Under the pieces are notes generated by a model. The model saw only the letters and a list, made by a program, of their open reading frames with translations. It did not search any database and had not been told where the DNA came from. Position numbers and translations under genes: made by a program. Below, piece by piece: positions 41,646-50,143 of a stretch of 64,000 nt of DNA. The stretch is from Streptomyces abikoensis (GTDB taxonomy: Bacteria > Actinomycetota > Actinomycetes > Streptomycetales > Streptomycetaceae), in the NCBI RefSeq assembly GCF_014648775.1, contig NZ_BMRT01000009.1, positions 124,001-188,000 of the forward strand. Reading direction: 5' to 3'. Positions within the stretch are counted from its first letter, which is position 1, and every line of letters begins with the position of its first letter.

Positions 41646-42503
41646 GTGACGGTTTTCGACGCGGTAGTACTGGCCGGCGGCGCCGCCCGGCGGCTCGGAG
41701 GAGCGGACAAGCCCGCCGTGCGGGTCGGCGGCCGGGCGCTGCTCGACCGGGTGCTGGGCGCCTGCGGCGACGCCGGGCGGACGGTGGTGGTCGGCCCCCG
41801 GCGGCCGACGATCCGGCCCGTGACCTGGGCCCTTGAGGACCCGCCCGGCGGCGGGCCCCTCGCGGGCCTCCACGCCGGGCTGCGCGAGGTCCGCGCGGAG
41901 CGGGTGCTCCTGCTCTCCGCCGACCTGCCGTTCCTGGCGGCGGGAGCGGTGCGCGGGCTGGTCACGGCCCTCGACGAAGGCGCCGACGGTGTGGCGGGGG
42001 CGGAAGGCGCCGTCCTCGTGGACGGGGACGGGCGGGAACAGCCGCTGGTCGCCGCCTACCGGGCGGAGGCGCTGCGGCGGGAGCTCGGGCTGCTCGTCGC
42101 CGAGCACGGCACGCTCGTCGGCCTGCCGCTGCGGCTGCTCACGGGCGAGCTGTCGCTCGCCCGGCTGCCCCACCCCACCGCCTCCTTCGACTGCGACACC
42201 TGGGAGGACATCAGCGAGGCCCGCGCGCGCATCAGGGACGATAGGCATGTGCTGGATGAATGGATCTCCGCGGTCAAGGCCGAGCTGGGCATCGAACTCG
42301 ACGTCGACACGGCCGGACTCCTCGACCTCGCGCGTGACGCCGCGCACGGCGTGGCCCGTCCCGCCGCGCCCCTGACGACCTTCCTCGTCGGATACGCCGC
42401 CGCGCTGCGGGGCGGCGGCCCGGAGGCCGTGGCCGAGGCGGCCCGGGTGGCCGGTGCGCTGGCCGAGCGGTGGGCGGCGGAAGCGGACGGGAAGCCCTCA
42501 TGA
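41646..42503 (+). CDS. mobA: MobA-like NTP transferase fused to DUF6457
   Basis: A 285-residue two-domain protein. The N-terminal nucleotidyltransferase (about residues 1-195) has AVVLAGGAARRLGGADKPAV, GGGPLAGLHAGL and LLLSADLPFL; MobA attaches GMP to molybdopterin. The C-terminal DUF6457 (about 205-275) has LDEWISAVKAELGIELDVDTAGLLDLARDAAHGVARPAAPLTTFLVG. In actinobacteria the two domains are frequently fused. The start is GTG 41646. Its stop overlaps the moeA start by four bases, so both cofactor genes are coupled. The function of DUF6457 is unknown. Confidence 0.88.
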   Translation: MTVFDAVVLAGGAARRLGGADKPAVRVGGRALLDRVLGACGDAGRTVVVGPRRPTIRPVTWALEDPPGGGPLAGLHAGLREVRAERVLLLSADLPFLAAGAVRGLVTALDEGADGVAGAEGAVLVDGDGREQPLVAAYRAEALRRELGLLVAEHGTLVGLPLRLLTGELSLARLPHPTASFDCDTWEDISEARARIRDDRHVLDEWISAVKAELGIELDVDTAGLLDLARDAAHGVARPAAPLTTFLVGYAAALRGGGPEAVAEAARVAGALAERWAAEADGKPS

Positions 42504-44533
42504 GCGGGCACGCGGGTGGTGGCCGCGACGGGGATGGCGAGGACGCGCTCGAGCGCGCCACGGCGGAGGCGCTGGCGCTTCTCGCGGGGCAGTCCCGGGC
42601 GCCCCGGGGCGGACGTCCCGGACATCCGGCGGAGGCGGCTCGGGCGACCGACGCGGCTGGGGCGGCCGGGGCGGCAGAGTCCGCCGGGGCGGTGGCCCAG
42701 GGACGGGACGAGCGGTTCCGCTTCGACTTCGACGCGGATCCGTTCGCGGAGCCGTTCGTACCGCCCGCAGCGGAGCGGGGGGTGGATACCGGTCGGCTCG
42801 ATGTGCCGTTCGCCGGGGTGCGGTTCTATGACACGTTGTTCGCCCCCGACCCTGCGCCCCGAGCCCCCTTTGCCGGTAGCTCCGCGCCGACCGTGCGGAT
42901 CCCCGTGCCCAGCACGGAGCCGGACCCCCGGACCGTGGCCGCGCACGGGGCCGCATGCCGCTCCGACGGCGCGGCTTCGCCCGCCGGTCAGCCCGACGCC
43001 GGTCAGCCCGACGCCGCTCCGGCCGACGCTGCTTCGGACGACCCCGCTCCGGCCGATCGCGGCCGCGCGGCGGCCAAGCGGAAGAAGCGCTCTGCTTCTG
43101 CCGGGCGCCGCCGGAGTGCCGGCGCTTCCACCGACGCCGAGTCCGTCGATCCGCCCGGTTCCGCTGCCGCGGCGGTGGATGCCGCCTCCACCCGTCGCGG
43201 CGCTGCCTCCGCGTCCCCTGACGCCGGCCCCGCGACCCCTGCGGACCCCGCACCGGCGGATCCCGACCCCGCCCCCGGCGCACCCGCCCCCGAGGGACCC
43301 ACCCCCCGCGCCCCGAAAAGCCGCCCCGCGCATCCGCCCGCCACCCCCTGGGACGTCGCGCGGAACGTTGCCGGGTGGGCTGCGGTGGGGCGGAAGGAAG
43401 CCGAGACCCGAGTGGTGCCGCTCGGTGAGGCCCTGGGGCAGACGCTTGCCGGAGCGCTCGTCGCGCTGACCGATCTGCCCTCGTTCGACACCTCCGCGAT
43501 GGACGGCTGGGCCGTCGCCGGGCCCGGGCCCTGGCGGTTGCCCGGCAGCGGGAGCCACCCCGGCATCCTCGCCGGGCAAGGCGGTGACGTGCGGCTCGGC
43601 GACGGCGAGGCCGTCGCGATCGCCACCGGGGCACGGGTGCCCCCCGGGGCCACCGCCGTGCTGCGCAGCGAGCACGGCGTCGTGCGGGCGCACGGGGAGC
43701 TGTACGCCGACCGGCATCCGACGCAGGGCCAAGACGTGCGGCCCCGGGGGCAGGAGTGCCGGGAGGGGGACGAGTTGCTGCCGGCCGGGGTCGTCGTGAC
43801 GCCCGCCGTGGTCGGGCTTGCGGCGGCCAGTGGGTACGACGAGCTGCCGGTCGTGCCACGGCCCCGGGTCGAGGTGCTCGTCCTCGGGGACGAGCTGCTC
43901 CGCGAGGGGCTGCCGCACGACGGGCGGATCCGGGACGCGCTCGGGCCCATGCTCGGCCCCTGGCTGAGCGCGCTCGGCGCCGACGTCGTGGCGACGCGCC
44001 GCCTCGGCGACGACGCCTCGGCGCTGCGCGCCGCCCTGGAGGCGTCGGACGCCGATCTCGTGCTGACGACCGGCGGCACGGCCGCGGGGCCCGTCGACCA
44101 TGTGCGACCCACCCTGCGCCTGCTGGGCGCCGAGCCCCTCGTCGACGGGGTCGCGGTGCGCCCGGGGCATCCGATGCTGCTCGCGCGCCTCGCGTCCGGC
44201 CGGCATCTGGTCGGGCTGCCCGGCAACCCCCTCGCCGCCGTCGCCGGACTGCTGACGCTGGCCGAACCGCTGCTCCGCGCGCTCGCGGGCCGTCCCGCGC
44301 GGCGGCCGTGCCGCGCCCCGCTCGCCGAGGACGTGCCCGGCCACGCCACCAGCACCCGGCTGGTGCCCGTGGTCCGCACGCCCGACGGGTACGCCCGGCC
44401 GGTGCGCTTCCACGGCCCCGCCATGCTGCGCGGCCTGGCCGCCGCCGACGCGCTGGCCGTCGTGCCGCCGGGCGGGCCGGGCCCGGAGGGCGAGGCCGAA
44501 CTCCTCGCCCTGCCCTGGGAGGGCGACCGGTGA
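42500..44533 (+). CDS. moeA: Molybdopterin molybdenumtransferase MoeA with long disordered N-terminus
   Basis: A 677-residue protein. The MoeA part occupies about residues 290-675. It inserts molybdate into molybdopterin, and motifs are SFDTSAMDGWAV, IATGARVPPGATAV, VLVLGDELL, LVLTTGGTAAGPVDHV and VGLPGNPLAAVAG. The first 285 residues are not part of the usual enzyme. They contain a conserved-looking ERFRFDFDADPFAEPF and FAGVRFYDTLFAPDP segment, then long Ala/Pro/Asp-rich disorder and a basic patch, RAAAKRKKRSASAGRRR. The true start could be internal, but no better ribosome site is seen near the enzyme domain. The coupling to mobA supports ATG 42500. Confidence 0.86.
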   Translation: MSGHAGGGRDGDGEDALERATAEALALLAGQSRAPRGGRPGHPAEAARATDAAGAAGAAESAGAVAQGRDERFRFDFDADPFAEPFVPPAAERGVDTGRLDVPFAGVRFYDTLFAPDPAPRAPFAGSSAPTVRIPVPSTEPDPRTVAAHGAACRSDGAASPAGQPDAGQPDAAPADAASDDPAPADRGRAAAKRKKRSASAGRRRSAGASTDAESVDPPGSAAAAVDAASTRRGAASASPDAGPATPADPAPADPDPAPGAPAPEGPTPRAPKSRPAHPPATPWDVARNVAGWAAVGRKEAETRVVPLGEALGQTLAGALVALTDLPSFDTSAMDGWAVAGPGPWRLPGSGSHPGILAGQGGDVRLGDGEAVAIATGARVPPGATAVLRSEHGVVRAHGELYADRHPTQGQDVRPRGQECREGDELLPAGVVVTPAVVGLAAASGYDELPVVPRPRVEVLVLGDELLREGLPHDGRIRDALGPMLGPWLSALGADVVATRRLGDDASALRAALEASDADLVLTTGGTAAGPVDHVRPTLRLLGAEPLVDGVAVRPGHPMLLARLASGRHLVGLPGNPLAAVAGLLTLAEPLLRALAGRPARRPCRAPLAEDVPGHATSTRLVPVVRTPDGYARPVRFHGPAMLRGLAAADALAVVPPGGPGPEGEAELLALPWEGDR

Positions 44534-45594
44534 AGCTCCCCGAGCACGAGCCGCAGGACGAGCGGCACACGACCGACTCCCGCGTCCGCCTGCCCCGCTA
44601 CACCGTCGCCCCGATACGGCAGGTGGGCCGGCGACTGCTGGTCGCGCTGCTGGTCATGGTCGCCACCGTCGCCATCGTCTACGGCGACCGCGGCGGCTAC
44701 CACGACAACGCCGACGGCAGCGTCGGCTTCCTCGACGCCGTCTACTACGCCACCGTCACCCTGTCCACCACCGGATACGGCGACATCGTCCCGTACAGCG
44801 ACAGCGCCCGGCTGTCGAACATCCTGCTCGTGACGCCGCTCCGTGTCCTGTTCCTGATCATCCTGGTCGGCACCACCCTCGAGGTCCTCACCGAGCGCAC
44901 CCGTGAGCAGTGGCGGCTGGCCCGCTGGAGGTCCGCCTTGCGCGAGCACACCGTCGTCGTCGGCTTCGGCACCAAGGGCCGGTCGGCCGTACAGACCCTC
45001 TGCTCGGGCGGGCAGGCCCGGGAGAAGGAACGGATCGTCGTCGTCGACCCCAACCCCAAGGTCGTCGAATCGGCCACCGCCCTCGGTTACGCGGGCGTCA
45101 TCGGCGACGCCACCCGCAGCGACGTCCTGCTGCGCGCCGAGATCCAGAAGGCCCGTCAGGTCATCGTCGCCACCCAGCGCGACGACACGGCCGTCCTGGT
45201 GACCCTCACCGCCCGCCAGCTCAACCGTGGCGCCAAGATCGTGGCGGCCGTGCGCGAGGAGGAGAACGCCCCGCTGCTGCGGCAGTCCGGCGCGGACGCG
45301 GTCATCACCAGCGCGAGCGCCGCCGGGCGGCTGCTGGGCATGTCCGTGATCAGCCCCAACGCCGGGACGGTCATGGAGGACCTCATCCAGCAGGGCAGCG
45401 GCCTCGACCTCGTCGAACGCCCGGTGGTCAAGGCCGAGGTGGGGCGCAGCGCGCGCGACACCGACGACCTGGTCGTCTCCGTGCTGCGCGGCCACCGGCT
45501 GCTCGGCTACGACGACCCCGAGGCCGGCACCCTCAAGGCCACGGACCGGCTGATCACGATCGTCCGGGCCCGCCCGGCCGCGCCGGAGGAGTGA
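44530..45594 (+). CDS. Potassium channel with RCK/TrkA-N domain
   Basis: A 354-residue two-transmembrane potassium channel. The first membrane helix is about residues 35-55, the pore has a TLSTTGYGDIVP selectivity filter, and the second helix is about 90-115. The cytoplasmic RCK domain has a Rossmann NAD-binding start (TVVVGFGTKGRSAVQTL) and VVVDPNPKVVESATALGYAGVIGDA. The start is GTG 44530, overlapping the moeA stop. It is a ligand-gated type such as MthK. Coupling to the molybdenum genes is likely accidental. Confidence 0.92.
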   Translation: MKLPEHEPQDERHTTDSRVRLPRYTVAPIRQVGRRLLVALLVMVATVAIVYGDRGGYHDNADGSVGFLDAVYYATVTLSTTGYGDIVPYSDSARLSNILLVTPLRVLFLIILVGTTLEVLTERTREQWRLARWRSALREHTVVVGFGTKGRSAVQTLCSGGQAREKERIVVVDPNPKVVESATALGYAGVIGDATRSDVLLRAEIQKARQVIVATQRDDTAVLVTLTARQLNRGAKIVAAVREEENAPLLRQSGADAVITSASAAGRLLGMSVISPNAGTVMEDLIQQGSGLDLVERPVVKAEVGRSARDTDDLVVSVLRGHRLLGYDDPEAGTLKATDRLITIVRARPAAPEE

Positions 45595-45613
45595 CCGGTT
45601 CCGCCGCGCGCGA

Positions 45614-45630
45614 CGGGACGAACCGTCCCG
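45614..45630. promoter_or_regulatory. 17-bp inverted repeat between channel and quinone oxidoreductase genes
   Basis: CGGGACG-AAC-CGTCCCG has perfect 7-base arms and a 3-base spacer, 43 bp upstream of the oxidoreductase start. It could be its operator or a weak terminator of the channel gene. Confidence 0.35.
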
Positions 45631-45672
45631 CGTACCCGGGGAGTCGGCGTCCCCCGGAGTAGCCTCGCGGTC

Positions 45673-46650
45673 ATGCATGCGATCACCATTCCCGTACCCG
45701 GCGGACCCGAGGCCCTGGTCTGGGCCGAGGTTCCCGACCCCGCGCCCGGCGAGGGGGAGGTCCTGGTCGAGGTCGTGGCCGCCGGTGTCAACCGCGCCGA
45801 TCTGCTCCAGCGGCAGGGCTTCTACGACCCGCCCCCCGGCGCCTCCCCCTACCCCGGGCTGGAGGTCTCCGGCCGGATCGCCGCGCTCGGCCCCGGCGTG
45901 AGCGGCTGGACCGTCGGCGACGAGGTGTGCGCGTTGCTGGCCGGCGGTGGTTACGCGGAGAAGGTCTGTGTCCCGGTGGGGCAGTTGCTGCCCGTGCCCA
46001 CCGGCATGGACCTCGTCTCGGCGGCGGCGCTGCCCGAGGTCACGGCCACCGTCTGGTCGAACGTCTTCATGATCGCCCACCTGGGGCCCGGTGAGACCTT
46101 CCTGGTCCACGGCGGCGGCAGCGGCATCGGCACCATGGCCGTGCAGCTGGCCAAGGCGGTCGGCGCGCGCGTCGCGGTCACGGCCGGCGGGGCGGAGAAG
46201 CTGGAGCGCTGCCGGGAGCTGGGCGCGGACATCCTCATCGACTACCGCGAACAGGACTTCGTCGAGGAGCTCCGCAAACTCACCGGCGGCATCGGCGTGG
46301 ACGTCATCCTCGACATCATCGGCGCCAAGTACCTGGAGCGGAACCTCGACGTCCTGGCCGTCAACGGCCGGCTCGCCATCATCGGCCTCCAGGGCGGCCG
46401 CAAGGGCGAACTGGACCTGGGCAAGCTGCTCGCCAAGCGCGCGGCGATCACGGCGACCTCGCTGCGCGGCCGCCCGCTCGCCGAGAAGGCCACGATCGTG
46501 GCGGCGGTGCGCGAACACGTGTGGCCGCTGATCGCGGGCGGCCGGGTGGGGGCGGTGGTCGACCGCACCATGCCGATGACGGACGCGGCGGCCGCCCACC
46601 GCGTCGTGGAGGACAGCGCGCACGTCGGGAAGGTCCTGCTCACCCTCTGA
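45673..46650 (+). CDS. NADPH:quinone oxidoreductase (zinc-free MDR family)
   Basis: A 325-residue medium-chain reductase. The N-terminal GroES-like domain has AAGVNRADLLQRQGFYDPPPG and PGLEVSGRIAALGPGV. The Rossmann domain has LVHGGGSGIGTMAVQLAKAVGARV. It is the PIG3/QOR type, which lacks the zinc-binding Cys cluster of alcohol dehydrogenases. A role in quinone or enal reduction is inferred from the family. ATG 45673. The spacer before it has an inverted repeat (45614-45630). Confidence 0.92.
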   Translation: MHAITIPVPGGPEALVWAEVPDPAPGEGEVLVEVVAAGVNRADLLQRQGFYDPPPGASPYPGLEVSGRIAALGPGVSGWTVGDEVCALLAGGGYAEKVCVPVGQLLPVPTGMDLVSAAALPEVTATVWSNVFMIAHLGPGETFLVHGGGSGIGTMAVQLAKAVGARVAVTAGGAEKLERCRELGADILIDYREQDFVEELRKLTGGIGVDVILDIIGAKYLERNLDVLAVNGRLAIIGLQGGRKGELDLGKLLAKRAAITATSLRGRPLAEKATIVAAVREHVWPLIAGGRVGAVVDRTMPMTDAAAAHRVVEDSAHVGKVLLTL

Positions 46651-46756
46651 CGTCCTGACCGTTCACCCTCGTACGCCGCCCGGCGCGCCCCGCGCGCGGT
46701 GGCGTGTGAGGGTGGAGGGGTCCGTAGGGGGGTCTCCCGTACGGAGGTCGGCGACC

Positions 46757-47245
46757 ATGAGCACCGGACCGCGAAGGGCGTTCCTTTTCGGCCTGACGAT
46801 ATCGACGGCGCTGACGCTCCCCTCGCCGGCGTGGGCCGACGACCGGGAGCCGACGGCCCCGGCGCCCTCGGTCCCGGCCGTGGCCACGACGACCACGGTG
46901 TTCCCGTCCGCGCCGCCCTCACCGGTGGCCGGTCTGCTGGCCGGCACCGTCGCGGGCGAGGGGCGGGGGCACCCCGGCCGTACGGAGACAGCGCCGTCCG
47001 CACCCGCCGGAGCCTCGCCCTCCGCGTCTTCCACGTCGGGCGGGACACCGGCCACGGCCGAGGGGCACCGGGCGTCCCCGCACTCGAACGCGCCGGGCGG
47101 CGCCGCTCCCGGGCCGGGGCGGCGGGAGGCCGTCGAGACGGACCGGGAGACGGAGCGGGTGATGCGGGTGCTCCCGCTGGGCACCGGCATGACGCTCACG
47201 GGGCTGGGACTGGGCTTCATCGCCCTCCGTTTGCGGCGCAGATAA
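46757..47245 (+). CDS. Secreted, C-terminally membrane-anchored Ala/Ser/Pro-rich protein
   Basis: A 162-residue protein of no recognised family. A signal peptide (MSTGPRRAFLFGLTISTAL, cut likely after AWA) is followed by a low-complexity Pro/Ser/Thr/Ala region. The C-terminus is VLPLGTGMTLTGLGLGFIAL with RLRRR at the end, which resembles a sorting signal (hydrophobic segment plus positive tail). The LPLGTG sequence is not the standard LAXTG or LPXTG motif, so attachment by a sortase is unproven. ATG 46757 has GGAGG ten bases upstream. Confidence 0.72.
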   Translation: MSTGPRRAFLFGLTISTALTLPSPAWADDREPTAPAPSVPAVATTTTVFPSAPPSPVAGLLAGTVAGEGRGHPGRTETAPSAPAGASPSASSTSGGTPATAEGHRASPHSNAPGGAAPGPGRREAVETDRETERVMRVLPLGTGMTLTGLGLGFIALRLRRR

Positions 47246-47342
47246 TCCGAAACACCGGTCGCTTCCGTGCGCCCCCTACGGTGGATCAGGCGTGTACGAG
47301 GGCATCAAGAGGGGGAAATCACCTGTGCGAGAGAATGGCGGC

Positions 47343-47903
47343 ATGGATATGCCGAGGAATGAACGGTCGCAGGAGAGCCCGCACGTCCTGGTCGTCGGAC
47401 CGGACGGCATGGCTCTCGGCAGCGCCAGCCCCGGCGGCGGGGAGGGCGACGACGAGCCGCGCGAGGTCCCGGTGACGGAGATGGTGGAACAGCCCGCCAA
47501 GGTCATGCGCATCGGAAGCATGATCAAGCAGCTGCTGGAGGAGGTCCGGGCGGCTCCTCTCGACGAGGCGAGCCGGGTCCGCCTCAAGGAGATCCACCAC
47601 AGCTCGGTCAAGGAGCTGGAGGACGGCCTCGCGCCCGAGCTGGTGGAGGAACTGGAGCGGCTGTCGCTGCCCTTCACCGACGAGACGATCCCCACCGAGG
47701 CGGAGCTGCGGATCGCGCAGGCCCAGCTCGTCGGCTGGCTGGAGGGGCTCTTCCACGGCATCCAGACCACGCTCTTCGCCCAGCAGATGGCCGCGCGCGC
47801 CCAGTTGGAGCAGATGCGGCGCGCCCTGCCGGCCGGTGTCACCCTCGACGACGACCACGAGGGCCCGCAGCACGGCGGCGCCCGCTCGGGCCCGTACCTG
47901 TAA
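47343..47903 (+). CDS. bpa: Bacterial proteasome activator Bpa (DUF2587)
   Basis: A 186-residue ATP-independent proteasome activator that opens the 20S gate. The conserved helical core includes REVPVTEMVEQPAKVMRIGS, MIKQLLEEVRAAPLDEASRV and a LFHGIQTTLFAQQMAARAQ helix, and the C-terminus GPYL is the gate-opening HbYX-like tail (GQYL in mycobacteria). The start is ATG 47343, which gives the family-like MDMPRNERSQE N-terminus. In-frame GTG starts at 47292 and 47325 also exist. The 20S proteasome genes are not in this window. Confidence 0.93.
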   Translation: MDMPRNERSQESPHVLVVGPDGMALGSASPGGGEGDDEPREVPVTEMVEQPAKVMRIGSMIKQLLEEVRAAPLDEASRVRLKEIHHSSVKELEDGLAPELVEELERLSLPFTDETIPTEAELRIAQAQLVGWLEGLFHGIQTTLFAQQMAARAQLEQMRRALPAGVTLDDDHEGPQHGGARSGPYL

Positions 47904-47957
47904 CCGCGGACCGGTAACCCGGACCTGTGACGCGGTCCTGTGGTTCGGTCCCTGACG

Positions 47958-48002
47958 CGCGAAGGCCGGCCGGCACATCCTCTGTGCCGGCCGGCCTTCG
48001 CG
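47958..48002. terminator. Bidirectional terminator between bpa and a kinase gene
   Basis: A 19-bp stem, CGCGAAGGCCGGCCGGCAC (47958-47976) with 47984-48002, and a 7-nt ATCCTCT loop. It lies in the convergent spacer between bpa and the minus-strand kinase. Confidence 0.85.
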
Positions 48003-48010
48003 TCACGGCG

Positions 48011-49783
48011 TCAGGAGCCGGACTCGCCCGTCGAGACCGTCAGGACGAACTGGTCGGTCTTCGGGTCGAACGGGTCGCCCGACTGCGGCTGCTGGGTCAT
48101 CACGGTGCCCTTGCCCCAGGTGCTCTCGTTCACCTTGTCGACGCGGTACTTCCAGCCCGCCGCCTGCATGCACTCCTTGACGGAGTCGATGTAGATGTAC
48201 TTGAAGTCCGGGGAGCTCTTCTTCGACTTGTCCTGGAAGCTGTCGTACGCCTTGGTGCACTTGTCCGGCTCGATGGTCTTGGACTTGTCGCCTTCCTTGA
48301 CCTTCGCCTGGGCGCCGCCCGCGGTGCCGTTCGCGTTCCCGTTGCCGTTCCCGTTGCCCTTGCCCGTCCCGCCCGTGTTGCCGCCGGCCGAACCGCCCGA
48401 GGTGCCCGCGCCGCCGGCCGAGCCGCCGGTGGTGCTGCCGTTGCCGCCGCCGGGGTCGGCGGGGGCCGGGGCGGCCGAGCCGCCGCCGGTGCCGCCCGCG
48501 TTGGTGTTGTCCTTCTCGTGCCCGTTGAGCACGATGGCCACGATCACGCCGATGACCGCGAGCACGGCGACGACGCCCGAGCCGATGAGCACCGACTTGT
48601 TGCTCTTGCCGCCGGAGCCCGCGCCGCCGCCGGCGCCGACGGGCGCCGAGGGAGCCGCGTAGGCGGGCGTCTCCGCGTACGCGGGCGTCGCGTAGGCCTG
48701 GGGGCCCGGAGGGGGCGTGGAAGGCCCGTAGCCGCCGTTGTAGGGGCTCGCGGGGGTCGGGTGGGGCTGGTACGGGGTCTGGACGCTCTGCGGGCCCGGA
48801 GCGGGCGTCTGGCCGTCCACGGGAGGGAAGACCGCCGAGCCGACGCCGGCACCGCTGCGGGCCGGCGGGCCGCCCGCGATGATGATCGGCGCGGGCGCCG
48901 TCTGGGCGGTGCCCGCGACGCGCGCGCACTCGTCGCGCATGGCCTCGGCGCTCGGGAAGCGCTCGTTCGGGTTCTTCTTCAGGGCGCGCATGACCAGCGC
49001 GTCCACGGCCGGCGGGATCGAGCGGTTGATCGTGGAGGGCGCGACCGGCTCCTCCTGGACGTGCGCGTAGGCGATCGCCAGCGGGGAGTCCGCGTCGAAG
49101 GGCAGCCGGCCGGTCAGCAGCTCGAAGAGCATGATGCCGACCGAGTAGAGGTCGGAACGGGCGTCGACGCCGCGGCCCAGGGCCTGCTCGGGCGAGAGGT
49201 ACTGCGGGGTGCCGACGACCATGCCGGTCTGGGTCATGGAGGTGACGCCCGACTGCATGGCGCGGGCGATGCCGAAGTCCATGACCTTGACCACGTTGCG
49301 CTTGGTCATCATCACGTTGCCGGGCTTGATGTCCCGGTGGACGAGGCCCATCTCGTGGCTGACCTCGAGCGCGGCCAGCACATCCGCTGTGATCTTGAGC
49401 GCTTTCGCGACGGGCATCGCGCCGTACTGGGCGACGTCCGCGTCGAGCACGGAGCGCAGCGGCTGGCCCTCGACGTACTCCATGACGATGTAGGGCATCG
49501 TCGACCCGTCCAGGTCGTCCTCGCCCGTGTCGAACACCGAGACGATGTTGGTGTGCGTGAGCTTGGCCACGGACTGGGCCTCGCGGCGGAAACGCTCGCG
49601 GAAAGAGGACTCGCGGCCCAGCTCGGTGTGAAGGGTCTTGACCGCGACCTGCCTGTCGAGCACCGTGTCGTAGGCCAGGTGCACCGACGCCATGCCGCCC
49701 TCGCCGAGCAGGTCGCGCAGCTGGTAGCGGCCCCGGCCGACAGATCGTCCCGCGTAGCGGCCCTGAGCGCCGTCCTGGCTCAT
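48011..49783 (-). CDS. Ser/Thr protein kinase with PASTA-like C-terminal domain
   Basis: A 590-residue transmembrane kinase. The kinase domain (about residues 19-290) has the Gly loop GEGGMA (27-32), Lys49, HRDIKPGN, DFG and SPEQ. A Pro/Gly/Tyr-rich juxtamembrane linker (about 310-425) precedes one helix (about 432-455), then Gly/Asn/Ser repeats and a C-terminal domain. That domain (KCTKAYDSFQDKS onward, ending TVMTQQPQSGDPFDPKTDQF) contains one divergent PASTA-like repeat. ATG 49783. Divergent from a second kinase, which suggests a paired regulatory unit. Ligand unknown. Confidence 0.93.
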   Translation of the reverse strand: MSQDGAQGRYAGRSVGRGRYQLRDLLGEGGMASVHLAYDTVLDRQVAVKTLHTELGRESSFRERFRREAQSVAKLTHTNIVSVFDTGEDDLDGSTMPYIVMEYVEGQPLRSVLDADVAQYGAMPVAKALKITADVLAALEVSHEMGLVHRDIKPGNVMMTKRNVVKVMDFGIARAMQSGVTSMTQTGMVVGTPQYLSPEQALGRGVDARSDLYSVGIMLFELLTGRLPFDADSPLAIAYAHVQEEPVAPSTINRSIPPAVDALVMRALKKNPNERFPSAEAMRDECARVAGTAQTAPAPIIIAGGPPARSGAGVGSAVFPPVDGQTPAPGPQSVQTPYQPHPTPASPYNGGYGPSTPPPGPQAYATPAYAETPAYAAPSAPVGAGGGAGSGGKSNKSVLIGSGVVAVLAVIGVIVAIVLNGHEKDNTNAGGTGGGSAAPAPADPGGGNGSTTGGSAGGAGTSGGSAGGNTGGTGKGNGNGNGNANGTAGGAQAKVKEGDKSKTIEPDKCTKAYDSFQDKSKKSSPDFKYIYIDSVKECMQAAGWKYRVDKVNESTWGKGTVMTQQPQSGDPFDPKTDQFVLTVSTGESGS

Positions 49784-50143
49784 GGTGTTGCTTCCCCCTC
49801 GGCCTCGGCGCGCTGCCTGGCAGTACTGGCGTCGCTGGAGTGGTTTCGTGACGCGCCCGGGGCGCGTGGATCCAGCTGTTCTCCGACGTATCCCGGCCAA
49901 GTCTGCCCGAGGCGCCGGGCACGTCAAGCCGCGTGCCCGTTCCGTGACCGGATGCGCGACAAGGTGTCACGGGATTTGCCTTGCTCGTACCGGTACGGGT
50001 TTGATAGCCGGTCCATCCCGGACCGGGACACGTCGCAAAGCCTGTAGCGTGCCCTAGCGGAAGACAGCTTTCTCGAGTGACCCCGCGCAATCGACTTCCG
50101 GTGAGAAGCGGCGGCGGCGGACCAGAGACGACGGCGAGGACTG
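49784..50143. other. Divergent promoter region of two Ser/Thr kinase genes
   Basis: A 360-base spacer with two inverted repeats: CGTACCGGTACG (49986-49997, a perfect 12-bp palindrome) and CCGGTCC-ATCCC-GGACCGG (50008-50026). They are ten bases apart and could be operators for one or both kinase promoters. No gene was seen in the region. Confidence 0.45.

Noticed and set aside
45614-45630. A second DosR box (GGGAC with GTCCC)
   Set aside because: The spacing between GGGAC and GTCCC is five bases, not four, and the arms continue as CGGGACG-n3-CGTCCCG. It is more likely another operator or a weak terminator.
43003-46623. A 1206-codon open frame on the minus strand opposite moeA, the channel and the oxidoreductase gene
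   Set aside because: It is a frame shadow from the extreme GC skew of codon positions. It has no known motif, is full of Arg/Gly/Ala/Pro, and covers three well-supported plus-strand genes.
46757-47245. A chaplin or standard LPXTG protein
   Set aside because: There is no chaplin domain, and the motif before the hydrophobic tail (LPLGTG) does not match LAXTG or LPXTG.
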